A DNA stretch of 64,000 nucleotides from Hymenolepis diminuta (GCA_900708905.1 CAADRB010000019.1:1057514-1121513); one strand, 5' to 3'. Shown: positions 1-11,269, counted from the first letter of the stretch. The notes: generated by a model not told the origin, from the letters alone. Numbers and translations: made by a program.

Positions 1-475
1 ACTGTGGGATGCAACGAATTAACGATGGATGTGGGATTTTTAATTGAAATAGCGTGACCTTTGGCCAGCTAAGAATAACATTTTTAGAAAAAACGAGTCG
101 GCGACTTTTAGAATTTTAAAATATTTTCAACTAACTTAAAAAGTTATTTTTATATACAGAAAAATGACTGCACAGATAAATAAATGTTGAAGTACATATC
201 AAAAAATGTCTCCCGGAAATCTTGGTACACAATTATAAAAAAAAAGATCAAATTTACGACTATTCTTCAGAGAGATTGAGATGCCAGACAAAACGTGATC
301 GAAATTCCATTTACCGATGGTAAGCACTCTTAAATCGGCATGCATAAAGTATTGATTAAGATAACTTTATTCAGATGCTTAATAAATGTTCAATGAGAAT
401 GGAGGCAAACTTTTGGTGATAGATCCTACAAAGTATTCTGTTCCTGACATTATTGGACATCAGTCATAAAAAAAC
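1..475. other. AT-rich DNA, no gene seen
   Basis: I see no open frame with protein-like content, no splice-site pair and no repeat that I can match elsewhere in the window. The segment runs into a decayed LINE fragment on its right and may hold more of that element in unrecognisable form. Confidence 0.5.
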
Positions 476-479
476 TAAA

Positions 480-760
480 CGTGTGAATTCTCGTGTCATT
501 GATTCTTTGCATAGGGGAGTGAGATGAGAAGACACTTGCAGACCGATCACCACCGAAGCAAAGATAATTTACTAACTGGAATGCTTCTTTGTCCGGTAGA
601 CGGATGCTACAGAAATTATGTAAAAAGAGGATGGCTATGAAATCAAATGAAAGAGTGCCGCCCTATGTCATGAAACAATTTAATATAGTAATTGCAGGCA
701 AAAATCAACGCGCATCAATATTAGCCATGTTAAATGAACAAGCATGTTGTTTAAGAAAGG
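480..760 (+). mobile_element. LINE 3'-end fragment with zinc-finger remnant
   Basis: The conceptual translation, which is broken by stops, contains CEFSCH, then SEMRRHLQTDHH, then CPVDGCYRNYVKRGWL. These read as one C2H2 zinc finger followed by the start of a second. The 19-base stretch GTGAGATGAGAAGACACTT (519-537) occurs again on the minus strand at about 2957-2975, in the 3' part of the LINE copy at 2.8-4.5 kb. The codons after it also align (TFHHRNRE, then DGCFKN there). This is therefore a separate, more divergent piece of the same element family, keeping only the C-terminal end. The open stretch 589-792 lacks an ATG start and is a relic, not a gene. Both ends are approximate. Confidence 0.45.
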
Positions 761-799
761 TGTGTATCACTGCATTTAAAATAAGATTTTAATGACAAT

Positions 800-2655
800 G
801 AACATTTAAGTCTTTTTGATAATACAATTTGTTTGTTTGGATAAATGGTTTCTGGTGCTTTCATTTTAAATGCAAAAACGCATGAAAATATTTAAACTTA
901 TGTATAAAGTCCAGTTATTTAACGATCACAGTTATTATTCAAATTGAACGATGAGATAAATTGCCCTTAAATTCTAAGAGGTCTGCGAGATTTTATTTTT
1001 ACGCTTTCCGCAGTTTGTAATTTATTTCCATCATTAAATTGTAAAGTTTGGTTCTAAAGATAGAGATCTTAACAACATTACTACTCTAAGTCTTTAAATG
1101 GACTCGAATTTGGAATAATTAATATAGTAGTACGCACCCAGTAGTGCAAAACGGAAGATCAATGATCGCACGGCCAGTTTCTTCCTTACTCACTAGTAGT
1201 ATTTGACAAAGGGATCTTTAAAATAACAGGATTCAGCAGTGTTGAAGTAGTAGTTACTACTACTCGAAGAAGTTCCTAAACACCAGACCACATTTTGAAT
1301 TATGAAATATACGGTACTTCACTTTATACTTATATTAAGTGATTTCGTATCACTTATTTTGGGAATTTAACGTTATTTGTGATGGAGAAAATAAGCCTCC
1401 AAATTTTTCATATTATTGAATAATTTCAGAAAACTAAATAAAAAATAATGTTGATTAGTAAAAAAATTTGGTGTGTATTTGCGAACTGAAATTGTAAGTA
1501 TATGAAATATATGGCTAAATATGCATCACACCAAAATGTCAGAAACTAACTAAGCTTACCGCAAGCAAAATTCCTGAACAGAGTTTTATTTGTCATCAAA
1601 TACTCTGAATGTAAAAAAGCCAACAATATAAATCTCAAATAAGGGCGTCCTCTTTTGATAAGAAATTATTTTAACATGTATTAAAAATTTAAAGTAAAAC
1701 TTACTTAAATAATTACAATAGCTCTAATAGGAAAAAATATTATTTACTTTACTTTAGAAACAAAAACGTATTCGTAGAACAGTTAAAAAATACATGCTGA
1801 GTTGACTAGCTCTTCCTTGAAAAATAATTTTTATTCAATACAAGCAAAATGAGGTCAAAGAGTTGAGATTGTAGTTGTAGGGTTGCTCCCATCTTAAAAG
1901 TGAAAACTGAGTTAACTGAAAAGTTGAAATTGAAAAAAATTTTATACTTGTGTAAATGTTTTAAGCTTAATATATTGTGATCTTGTATTGCCGACTACCT
2001 TTCTACTGATTAATATTCGTTTTTCCGATATATTAATGGCGTATCCCCAAATAATTGCTGCTAAAATTCAATTGTTTAAAATGATAAACTTCATCGCACT
2101 ACACAAATTTGTACACCTTAATAAGGAAATGTTATTTGACGTTATCTTAAGAAAATATATTAAAGAGTATGGATATTGTGCTTAAAAGTTAGTGAAGTAA
2201 TTTCTAGATTCGCTGAGATTTTAACTATTTACCCGTTATTGATTTTTCTAATTATTAATGATTGAATTTATATCCAGATACCACTTAAAGAGGCAGATCA
2301 CCTCTTAATCTTGTTGACTATTTAGATGGTAAAATACAATATTAAGAAGACAGTTGAAAGACTTTTGGTAAGAAATATTATTTTTGAAATTAAGGGAGAG
2401 TAAAATAATCTGTTTATTAGAATTTTAAACAGCATTGTAAAAGCCACTTTAAGTAGGTGAGAGATTCAAAAATTCTTTCCATATGTAGATATTACTTAAA
2501 TCAAGGGTAATAGAGTTCTTATTGAATGAATTTCTTTGAGCTTTGCCAAGTCTAAAACACCTCTGCAGGTACCATCTGTATGCACTTGAGCGTAAATATC
2601 TATAGGGAACTTGACAGATAACTCAATTAAAGTTTAAGCATTTATTTTACAATTG
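800..2655. other. AT-rich intergenic or intronic DNA
   Basis: No supported gene. The one moderate open frame (1988-2185) has no ATG start, no bias away from the surrounding base composition and no recognisable motif. Confidence 0.5.
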
Positions 2656-2661
2656 TTAATC

Positions 2662-2729
2662 ATGGAGAACATGCCTGAACAAAGAGAGTGGAAGAAGCGA
2701 TTTGAGCAACGTCAGAAGATTTTTTTGGG
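2662..2729 (+). other. Possible short first coding exon
   Basis: An ATG opens a 68-base frame reading MENMPEQREWKKRFEQRQKI and then FL. It runs straight into a consensus splice donor, G|GTAAGT, at 2730. The peptide is charged and unlike the Leu/Ile/Asn/Lys-rich noise of the region. No promoter and no next exon were found. It lies just past the 3' end of the minus-strand LINE, so it could instead be chance sequence or part of that element. The product is unknown. Confidence 0.2.
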
Positions 2730-2799
2730 GTAAGTCGAGAATCAAAGTCATGCACCATCTAGACTTTATAATCATTAGGTTGTATGCATTTTAATTTCC

Positions 2800-4502
2800 A
2801 TCCGTATGTTTACATTATTCCTTGTCATCACCGAATTGAAATTCTGAGTGGAACTTTTTCAAACGGTTTTCAAATTCTTGAAGCAACCATCCAGTAGGCA
2901 AAAAAATTCTATAATTTTGTGGCATTTCTCTGTTCCGATGATGGAATGTTCATAAGTGTCTTCTCATCTCACTCGACGACTCCGACGCCCATGCACACAT
3001 CCACCTTTTCACACCTTTTAATAGTGGTTGATACCCTGGGAGGAAGTAGATAGTTCACTTATTAGGATTCTGCATCCAAAAGGCACTATTTGGTTCACAT
3101 CCTCGTTGAACTGCCTTACCCAGGTCCTTGTATAAGGATCTTCCAACCTTCCAAATTTCGTTAATGTGTAATTTACTAAACGTTTAGCGATTATCTCGCA
3201 TTTTTGTGAAGATTTCTCCAAAAGTTAAGCCTACGCCTCTGTAATCGTATGGCAAGGAATCTAAGAGGAACTTCTCTCCCAGCACTTCAACACTCATTTG
3301 TCGTCTGCCGTACAGGCCTAGCACCATACTCCGAGTTGTTTTCTGGACACCCTTCAATTTACTATCATCCGCTTTGCGGTAGACGACGAATGCTGAGACA
3401 ATTTTGCTTTAGCTGTAATCGAAAGAACTTTTGATCTAGGAATTGATCTGAGCATCATTCGCTGACTTTTGTCATCATGGTATGAAGTCTTGTAACATTA
3501 TTCGCTGGGCCCTTTTTACTCACAAGAGAGCCAAGCAATGTAAAGTAACTCACTCAATAAATCCTGTACTCATCCAACTGAAAATATGACTCTTCCAGAT
3601 CTAAACCTACTTACATCCTCGCTATTTTTATGCACCAATGTCATTGCATATTTGTCTGGTGTTAATTTGCATTTCCATAAGAATTCTTCAGCATGACCAA
3701 TTTTTACGATTTACAAGCCAAAGTACCAACCAGATAAGGGAAAGATATAAGCTCCCGTTGTAATAGCGAAGACGTATTACAGTTCAGCCCAAACGATGTA
3801 CAGTATAGTGTAATTCCTATTAGTTCAAATAAAAAATTAAGCGTTCGTCATTATTTCAGTATTAATGGGAAGAAAGTATAAAATGTAGTTTTAATTTCGT
3901 CAAGGGAAAATAGTAAATATTTCCTATAATTATTCCCTCCCAATTGACACTTATCAAATTTGTAATAAGCAGCTCAATCGAATTAGCTATAAGACACAAG
4001 TTATCTGCACATTCTAAGTGCCCACTGACCACTTGTACCCTGCAAAACTCCAGCGTCTAGATTTCAGATCCCTATAGATTGTATTAAAATCCTCAAATAT
4101 AAGTTGAAATACTATATTGATTAGCATTTGACCTTCGTATATCCTTAAAAAATACTTTACTTGAATCTTTTATATGGCCTTCGAGAACGCTTAGGAGTTG
4201 TATGAAGAAGTTGACTTTGATCCAAGGCAGCTTTGGTTTACACTGTCCTGTTAAAATTGTAAGGATGGTTAGTGAATTAAAGACGTCTTCTAAGTCAACA
4301 AAGATAGATGCTATTCTACGATACCGGTTAATTGCTTTCTGAATTAACAATATGGGTATTCCTGCAAGATTTTCATGTTAAATATTTGATATTCTTTCAC
4401 ATTTATGCAAATTAAGCCATTTACAGACCATTGATACAAAGGATTTCTTTACCATATCAAAAAAGAAAATACTTCAATAGTTGTCTGGCTCAGTTCTTAC
4501 TT
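2800..4502 (-). mobile_element. 5'-truncated, decayed LINE (reverse transcriptase part), copy A
   Basis: On the minus strand the pieces come in the order expected for an endonuclease-type non-LTR retrotransposon. First comes a thumb-side piece of the reverse transcriptase (EPDNY...SIFFFDMVKKSF). Then come IFVDLEDVFNSLTI (the usual FVDF.KAFDS block), the catalytic block as CADNLCLIANSIELL instead of Y/FADD, FTLLGSLVSKKG, and the RSMVLGLYGRR connection region. A C-terminal zinc-finger remnant (SEMRRHL.TFHH) closes the series. Several frames and many stops are needed, so it is dead. Similarity to copy B (41.4-44.5 kb) begins abruptly at about 4502, which suggests a 5' truncation as made by target-primed reverse transcription. 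The family could not be fixed beyond APE-type LINE. No poly-A tail or target-site duplication was identified. Confidence 0.72.
3225..4277 (-). repeat. Near-identical core of an inverted LINE pair (left arm)
   Basis: These 1,053 bases match the reverse complement of 43223-44275 without any gap. By eye I count five substitutions, two near one end and three near the other, with roughly 930 bases free of difference. The flanks in both directions belong to the same LINE family but are clearly diverged, so similarity drops sharply at both ends. The shared core already contains the same in-frame stops and the same CADN catalytic-site change in both copies. The two copies were therefore made alike after the element had decayed. 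Confidence 0.9.
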
Positions 4503-7300
4503 TAAGTGCACCTAATCGACCTACCTATCAATTAAACAAATTTAACGAAAAATAAATTGGGGAAATCAATAATTCCATATTAAAAGATAAGACTCTAGTT
4601 GCTTTGACCTTATTACCCAGACCAACCTTACCTCTCTTCCATTTTCGGTCAATAATCTGCTGAATAACAACTTAGGAGCTCAACTTTTTCTAACTTTTGT
4701 TTGCTGAAATCATCAAGCGAGTTACACGCAACTGAAAAGTGAGGTGATAATACACATCCCTTCATAAAAAATTTTGTATTAAAGGGGAATATTTTTTCAA
4801 AATTCATACGCTTTCATGTTTTCGAGCAGGAAGATGTTGATTAAAATTCACACGATATGTTCACCACTATGGTTCCACATTTTTATCGCTTCGGCGTGAC
4901 GTTCAAAACTTTGAAAATAGTGCTTTCAAAACCTGATATTGTAAATATTTATGTCGCTCAGTGGAACAAAATGAATGTGTAGCGTTTATTTGAATCATTA
5001 AAGTGGGTTACGAATTGTACAGTGACCTTGAGCTCCTAACAGCATGTATAGTAATGCTTTAAGAGAGTAAGCTAGAAAATCTATGAATAAATCAATTTTT
5101 AATTATGTATTAAGAACTAATTACACATTATGTGGCCGGAATTCACCTATATTGTGTGAAAACTTTAATATTGAATATCCAAAATTGGTATTTGATAAAT
5201 TCTATGCAAATGAACTTAAAATGAATTTAGCAAATCTCAACTGAATGTTTGGCAAACATATAACTTTATGGTAAGTTGGTTAAACATATTATTAAATTTC
5301 ATTGTTGAACTCCAAAGACAACTTTAAGCTCCATAAACTAATCGGGAAAGAATTAAAATTAACTAAAATGTAAATAAAATCTGTGCTTAACTACTTTTCA
5401 CTTATTTTTATTTAGGGCAACAAAAGGTGCTCTTACTATTTTATCCATGGAATACTATAAAAATATGCAAAATATAAATATTAACGTAAAGCATAATGCT
5501 AGTTGACGAATTGGAGTATAAAATAAAGTCAAGGGTTGTACAATGTTTGAAATTTTGAAGATCTGAAATATCAAATATTTAACACTTGCTGTAATTTACT
5601 CTCTACTATCCAAATTCTTAGAAGTTCAAATTTTATGATACTGCCCGAGGAATAGGGCAGTTGACTTAATTGTATGATTTGCCATGTCAATTTGATTTAA
5701 TTGTATCTTCTAAAAATGAATTAGGTGAGGTAGTAAAGACATCTTTTAATATGGCGGAGCTCATAGGAATTCAGTAGAAGTTAACTCTGATCTTAGTCAA
5801 GGCAAAGCATACACTATATTTAAAGTGTCACTATATATTCTCAATGCGGGTTTAATAAAGAAAAATTCTAACAGGAAATTTAATATATTTTAAGGTTGCT
5901 AAAGAACATTTAACGAATTACATTGAAAAGTTAAGTTTACAGTTTTTTGAAAATTATTATTGAAATCAGTTCATAATCTAAAATCTGTAACTAGAATAGT
6001 AATAATAGTTTTACTCCAATCACAACCCCATTTAATGAATAATTTTGAAGAAGTCATTAAATTATTTTTGATGGTTATGTTAATTTCCACCTATAAAACT
6101 GGCTTTCTTTAACCTTAAATAAAACATCAAAGCAGCCCTTCAAAGAATATTTTGCTGACAACCCCGTTAAACGTTTGTTTAAACTAAAAATGCATATGGA
6201 ATAAATGGATGCAAGATTCGAAGTGGAAAATGCTAGTTCAAGCGTTACACATATTTTACCCGAATAGGAAAATGTCGCATAAAATACACTGTGAAGTTCT
6301 TATAAAATCATTAAATTCTAACATCCTTATCCTCAATTTTGGCGGTTTAAGTCTCACCTGCAAAGACAGTTAAAAACACCATCAAAAAAGTGTGTACATG
6401 ACGCCAGATTAAAGGAAAGTATTTTTATCAAATAAATCAAATCACATTTAATTTTGCAGGAGCTTTTAAATCAAATGAGAGTTTTACTCATTGCATAATA
6501 AATGACACAAACTAAAGTATTTTTTATAAAAATGAAATGAGATTAACTTTGATAAAATAAAATTATTGCTATTTACTTCAAAACACTTATTATTTAATTC
6601 TATTCTTTTACGTGGAAAAACTGATTATTGACTTTTTAGTGAATTACTTAAGTTTTTGGTAAAGCATAAACTAAATCAAATTAAGATATTAATTCCCACA
6701 ATACAAAATTGCTTCTTCAAGAGACATTCTTTCATTTTAGCAAGCGGGAAGATGCCGACTTAAAGTAGTGAGATGTTACAATTTCACAGATTTTAAGCAA
6801 CTACGAAAAGTGTTGCTTCAAAGGCGAGATTTTGTTTGTACTTTGTTGCCCACATGCACAAAGTAAATCTGCAGTATTTATATGAATTACCTAAATACCT
6901 TATAAATTGTGGATGAACCTGGAAACTTGCTTTATCCTGACAGCATTCACAAGAGAGTTAGTAAAAATGTACATAATATTTTCTTAGATTTATACAATCA
7001 GCTGATTAAAGATTTAAATGGCAGAAATTTATCTCTATAATTGTAATCGTGAATATTTCAAATTGGCATGGTATTTTATAAATTAATGGTAACTTATTTA
7101 AATTATTGCATTACATTGATAAAATGTCATATTGTTAAAAGACACTTTCATTACTTTATGCGCAGATAAATATTTGAGAAAATTTAAACTTAATAAAAAT
7201 AAAAGTGCTGCTTAAATTTACATATTTTTTGTTATCTGTGGTAACGCTATAATGCTTTAACAAGTTTTATTTATGGAATAGAGCCTGAAACGTAAAATAA
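4503..7300. other. AT-rich DNA, no gene seen
   Basis: No exon-like or RNA-like signal. The 5' part of the LINE that should precede copy A on the minus strand is absent here: the reverse complement of 4503-5000 does not align with the endonuclease half of copy B. The 14-base string CCCGTTAAACGTTT at 6163 recurs at 9323 but without wider similarity. Confidence 0.5.
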
Positions 7301-7308
7301 AAAGCTTA

Positions 7309-7800
7309 CCTTAGAGATTTAGTGATTGATCTGAAGGATGACTCTACGCATTTCCAGAATTACTTTCATTCGCATTCTCTATGACAATACTTCAGTTTTT
7401 CATTCACGGAGCTGAAGAGACGTCTTTTATGAAGCATAAGCTCTCTCTGCCACGTCAAAACGCGCCCATCTATTTTCCCGTTTCTATAACCGCTTCGGTT
7501 CACCTTAAAAGTGCATCTACGCTCTCGTTCTCGCGCGTCCTTACCCAAGTGACTCATATAAATATGTCTTTGTTTCTCACACAATAACAACGCCCGCCTG
7601 TCAGCTACCAGCTTCTACGCTTCCTGCTTATCTCCTCTCTTCCTCAGCACGCTCCCCTCTCTCTCTCACACACGCTTCGATCCTCGTTGTGACTCCCTTG
7701 AATACATTTTTGGTCCAATCAACTTTTGCTTTTCTGCCGCACGATTGGAACAGCTACGAATTGGTGACTGTTATTGGTGTTGTAATTTGTTGGCTGTAAA
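7309..7800 (-). promoter_or_regulatory. CpG-rich patch: candidate promoter and minus-strand first exon
   Basis: This patch is much richer in G+C and CpG than its surroundings (GCGCGTCC, ACGCGCCC, CGCCCGCC). On the minus strand an exon-like stretch ends AATCTCTAAG|GTAAGC, a near-perfect splice donor at 7308. CCAAT-type sequence (CCAATCGTG; ATTGGACC) lies upstream at about 7715-7750, where a promoter would be expected. The minus-strand frame from 7590 to 7366 stops before the donor, so the exon would be 5' untranslated. On the plus strand TATAAATA at 7557-7564 could serve the opposite direction. Downstream exons would lie left of this point, possibly outside the window, and none was identified. 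The call rests on base composition and splice-site quality only. Confidence 0.35.
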
Positions 7801-8241
7801 CCGTTAGTTGTTATCTTAACTCCAACAGATCTAATTATGATGTTATTAGTTCTGTTTCGTTTGGAAACTTAGTGCGCTTCTTGCTGGAGTGCTCAATATT
7901 ATTATTACCCTCATTAATGCAAACAGTTCCCATTTTTAATAGTGAGGCGCAGCTGACATTTAATACCAGTAAGCCCAATAAGTGATAAGAGAGCATCATC
8001 AAATTATCGCTGAGTCTTACTTCATTTTATATTTGGACTCGTGTTGCACAATATTTACAAATTGGGCAGCCCATATTCCAGAATTCAAATTTCACTACCT
8101 GTCCCCTGGATTGCAGCAAATGCTTGTCCACAATGTTCAGTGTATAGAGACGATATTGTTTAATTAGGAAGGGTCGATCTTGATGCTTCAAGTATCCCAT
8201 TAATCAAATCTGTATTTCTTTTTGCTGATATTTACTTTGAA

Positions 8242-8292
8242 ATGAACCAGGGCAGAGGGGATGCGAAGAGATCAAAACAGGCGAAACATAAG
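8242..8292 (+). other. Possible plus-strand first coding exon
   Basis: An ATG in reasonable context (TTTGAAATGAAC) opens 17 codons, MNQGRGDAKRSKQAKHK, ending exactly at CATAAG|GTAAAA, an acceptable splice donor. It lies about 650 bases downstream of the TATAAATA in the CpG-rich patch, so it could be the coding end of a long first exon running rightward. Several upstream ATGs exist, no second exon was found and the peptide has no recognisable domain. Confidence 0.2.
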
Positions 8293-8299
8293 GTAAAAA

Positions 8300-10075
8300 G
8301 TTTGATAAATTTCCATTAATTAGTACGCGTATATGTGACCCCGTGCTTCAGAGGTCTTGATTAGAGATGTTTATGATTTGAACGATTTAATATGAAATTT
8401 AGAATATATATGAAACATGAATCCAATAACGACGTTACTTTCTGATCAAACCCATGGGATTAAACAAATGATTAATTAATGTTTGTATTACAAACACAAT
8501 TAGTATATAAGGCTGCATTGCTTTAAATATTACAGTAACCAAACTAATCAGAGGATAAAATAAGTCCTGCTGGAAAAGAAAGCATAGCTACAAAAATTGA
8601 CATCAAGTTAGCACTTTCTGTCCTTAGCATTTTGCGAATAGTTGCAAATTTAATTTCTGTTGAAGAATGGCTTTCAAGGCGGCTGAGAAGAATTGTGCCG
8701 ATTTTCATAAATGGAAATTGACTTCTCATGTGGCTACATATCATTTATTTCATTTATTTATTTATCTATTTCAATATTATTTATGGTTCCTTTTGTAATA
8801 TTCAAATACTTCAGTTTTCCACAGCATTGATTTGACCCCTAGGTGTCTGATTGATTACTTGATTTATTTAGATGTTTGGTCTAACCAATTTAATTAATTT
8901 ATACCTTTTAAAAGCTGTCAGCTATGAGGAGATAGTTGGGGTAACTAAAGGCATCCATATATAACAAGGCTTTCTTAAGGTGAACTCCAGCCATTATTTT
9001 GTCTACCATAATTTCTTGATTAAAAATTTATTGATTAACTTCAATATGGGCTTAATATTTCACATTTTTAGTCGGAACAATGGTAGAGTTTAACGTTTAT
9101 CGGAATAAAGTTTCTTAATTATACAAGTGTGTTAAATGAGGATTATTTTAAAAATTATTAGTATAGCTTGCTAGTAACACAAAATCTGCAATAGACAATT
9201 TTACTGCACGCATACAATTATTTTCGACAGATTTTTAAGTTCACATCTACTAAAATCCCTCCGTTTAAAGTTTAAATGAAGTCATGCAGGTTTGTATTTT
9301 GAAAAATTGATTAACTGATGGACCCGTTAAACGTTTACTTCAAAAAAAGACCCAAAGAGCACAACTTGACTCAATACTGCAAAGCAAAAATTTGCGAGAG
9401 TAAAATAGGAAATTATCGTTTAAAATTTCCTATTTTCTAACTTAAAATCATTCAAATCGGACCATTTTCTAGCAAATTTTGACAATTTTGAGCAGAAATT
9501 GATAGTGGGGCTAAAAAATTTTGACAAATATTTATGACTTCAAAATGAACAAAGTGATTTTTATATCAGTACACATATATTAAATAAATGGATTTTAGTC
9601 TAACTTATTTTGGTAACACTTGAGATTTACGTCATGGTTATCAAAAATGAAAACAAGGAGGAAATCAATAGATTTTGAGAAATGAAATTTGATTTCTGGC
9701 AAAATGATTGGTGCTTTCAAAAAGGCATGCTTTGAATTGTCCGATCCTTAAACTTGAATACTTATTAGTAAATCAACAGCAAATGTTTAATCAATAATTT
9801 AGATATTGCTAAAAATTTAGGAAATAAAAATGTATTAAATCGGTCTATAATCTTTATCCTTTTAAGCGAAATTGGGTTTTGAGATTATAAATGTGTGTTC
9901 AGATTGTATCATTTAAAACTTAAATCCGGACTGTACTTTGAAGTTTTTACTGATATCGGAATCAATTACAGTACAAGTATGTCATTACAAAATGTATATG
10001 TATATATGTACCTAAGGACACTTATATTTTTGTAATTTAAACTAACCCGATAATAATTAATTAATTTTTTATATC
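8300..10075. other. AT-rich DNA with small perfect inverted repeats
   Basis: No gene. Just left of this block, TGTTTGTA and TACAAACA face each other across one base at 8480-8496, which is within the same AT-rich run. The stronger hairpin at 9402-9436 is listed separately. The minus-strand open frame at 8544-8744 has no supporting motif. Confidence 0.45.
9402..9436. repeat. Perfect 13-bp inverted repeat, 9-base loop
   Basis: AAAATAGGAAATT at 9402-9414 is the exact reverse complement of AATTTCCTATTTT at 9424-9436. The loop is ATCGTTTAA. It could form a hairpin or be the centre of a small palindromic transposon relic. There is no oligo-T run or coding context to suggest a terminator or small RNA. 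Confidence 0.6.
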
Positions 10076-10079
10076 AGAA

Positions 10080-11264
10080 GATCTCATTGCAGACACTTCC
10101 ATAACTAAAGAAGTGAAGAGACGCTCTGTAATAGTGTCTATAAAAACAAAACACGATGATTTGTTTTCTCAAAGTCACCAGATCTTTCGTTTCCAATGTT
10201 AGAAAGGAGCTGCTCAATGAAAAAATGGAAATAAACTGGCCATGAAGAAGATAAAGAGCTTTGTCAACGCTCTGTTGACTCACTCAAGACAACTAAATTT
10301 GTCAGAAGAGTGCATGGCATGATCAAAAAAAATCCTGAGAAGTCAATGTAGCATCTTGCCACAGATCTTCGAGTGTCTGAAGGAATAATAAAAATGCCAT
10401 TCATCAAGACCTTGGATATAAATCATGTTTTCTTACCCGAGGTCAGTTTATTTCGGCAAAACAACTCACGGGAACCGTTTTATGCGTGCTCAACGACTCA
10501 AACAAATTGAAGCACCCAGAAAAACAGGAGTGCCTTTGGTTTTTTTCCAACGAAAAAGTCAATGGGAGAAATGTTAGGTGGCTATGTACGGCAGACCCCA
10601 TTGAATTTCCAACTGTAATGCACACTAGGTTTTCAGTAACAGTGATGGCTTTCGGTATTTTGAAGGGCAGTGAAAAGTGAAATGAAAGGTAGATCATTTT
10701 CTCCGTTTTTTTCACAGGACCTTAGAATCAATGCAGATGCAGATGCCTATGGGAAGACTCTTCAAACCATTGTTGTTAAGCCGCCTTGAATAGACGGTAT
10801 AGCCAGTGAACGGGAGCCTTACATCTTTCAACAAGATTTGGCTTCATCCTATAAAGCTGTCAAAACCAAGGATTAGATAGACGGCTGAAAATTTTCATCC
10901 TAACGTCACATCAAATTCATCAGACCTTAAACCTTTGGTTTATTAGGTATAGACGGAGTTGGGATTGGTTGAAAAGGAAGTTAATAAGCATCTCCATAAC
11001 ACTAAATCCTACTTATTGATGGAAGTAATAGGCCAAGAAATGGAGAGCATCCATAAAGACCAATTGATGAAAACTTGTGGTCGCTTTCGGATTCAAACTG
11101 AGTCAGTGATAGAAACCGCGGGAGTATATACGAAACTAAACCTGAGTTAATATTATGTCTACATGTTTTGTTACGAGAAATTGTAAGCTTCAACCATTAA
11201 CAGTTTCATTTTCCGTTTTTCCGAAAATGAATAAGGTGCCCTCGAATGCTTTACGCACCCTGTA
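10080..11264 (+). pseudogene. Decayed mariner-type transposase (DD37D-like)
   Basis: Translation in shifting frames gives an ordered transposase. The helix-turn-helix part is NPEKSM.HLATDLRVSEGII followed by NAIHQDLGYKSC at about 10.33-10.42 kb. ECLWFFSNEK and RWLCTADPIEFPTVMH come at about 10.53-10.62 kb, LQTIVVKPPWIDGIASERP at about 10.76 kb and IFQQDLASSYKAVKTKD at about 10.83 kb. The end, SSDLKPLVYYV-like with VEKEVNKHLHNTK, is at about 10.91-11.15 kb. The second catalytic Asp is present (FQQD). The third is Val in what should be DLNPLDYY. Spacing between the two is about 33 codons, and the usual Trp-Pro-Pro run is missing, so a small deletion from a 37-residue spacing fits. Multiple stops and frameshifts make it inactive. 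The open pieces at 10486-10680 and 10959-11150 are parts of it. Confidence 0.88.
11232..11264. repeat. Candidate 3' terminal repeat of the mariner copy
   Basis: Right after the transposase end the minus strand reads TACAGGGTGCGTAAAGCATT onward, ending beside a TA, as a mariner terminal repeat would. A matching 5' copy was not found between 9.9 and 10.1 kb. Either the left end is lost or this is only a suggestive sequence. Confidence 0.4.
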
Positions 11265-11269
11265 TAAAT

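Noticed and set aside
3249..3434. Plus-strand ORF with an identical partner on the minus strand at 44305-44066
   Set aside because: It is antisense to the LINE reverse transcriptase in both copies. Conservation comes from the near-identical inverted core, not from a gene.
4093..4350. 85-residue ORF shared with 43162-43407
   Set aside because: It is the palm region of the decayed LINE reverse transcriptase, not a host gene.
7381..7587. Plus-strand 68-codon ORF in the CpG-rich patch
   Set aside because: It overlaps the minus-strand exon candidate, and its open state follows from the GC-rich composition. No motif supports it.
6163..9336. Shared 14-mer CCCGTTAAACGTTT at 6163 and 9323
   Set aside because: Similarity does not extend beyond the 14 bases, so no repeat unit can be defined.
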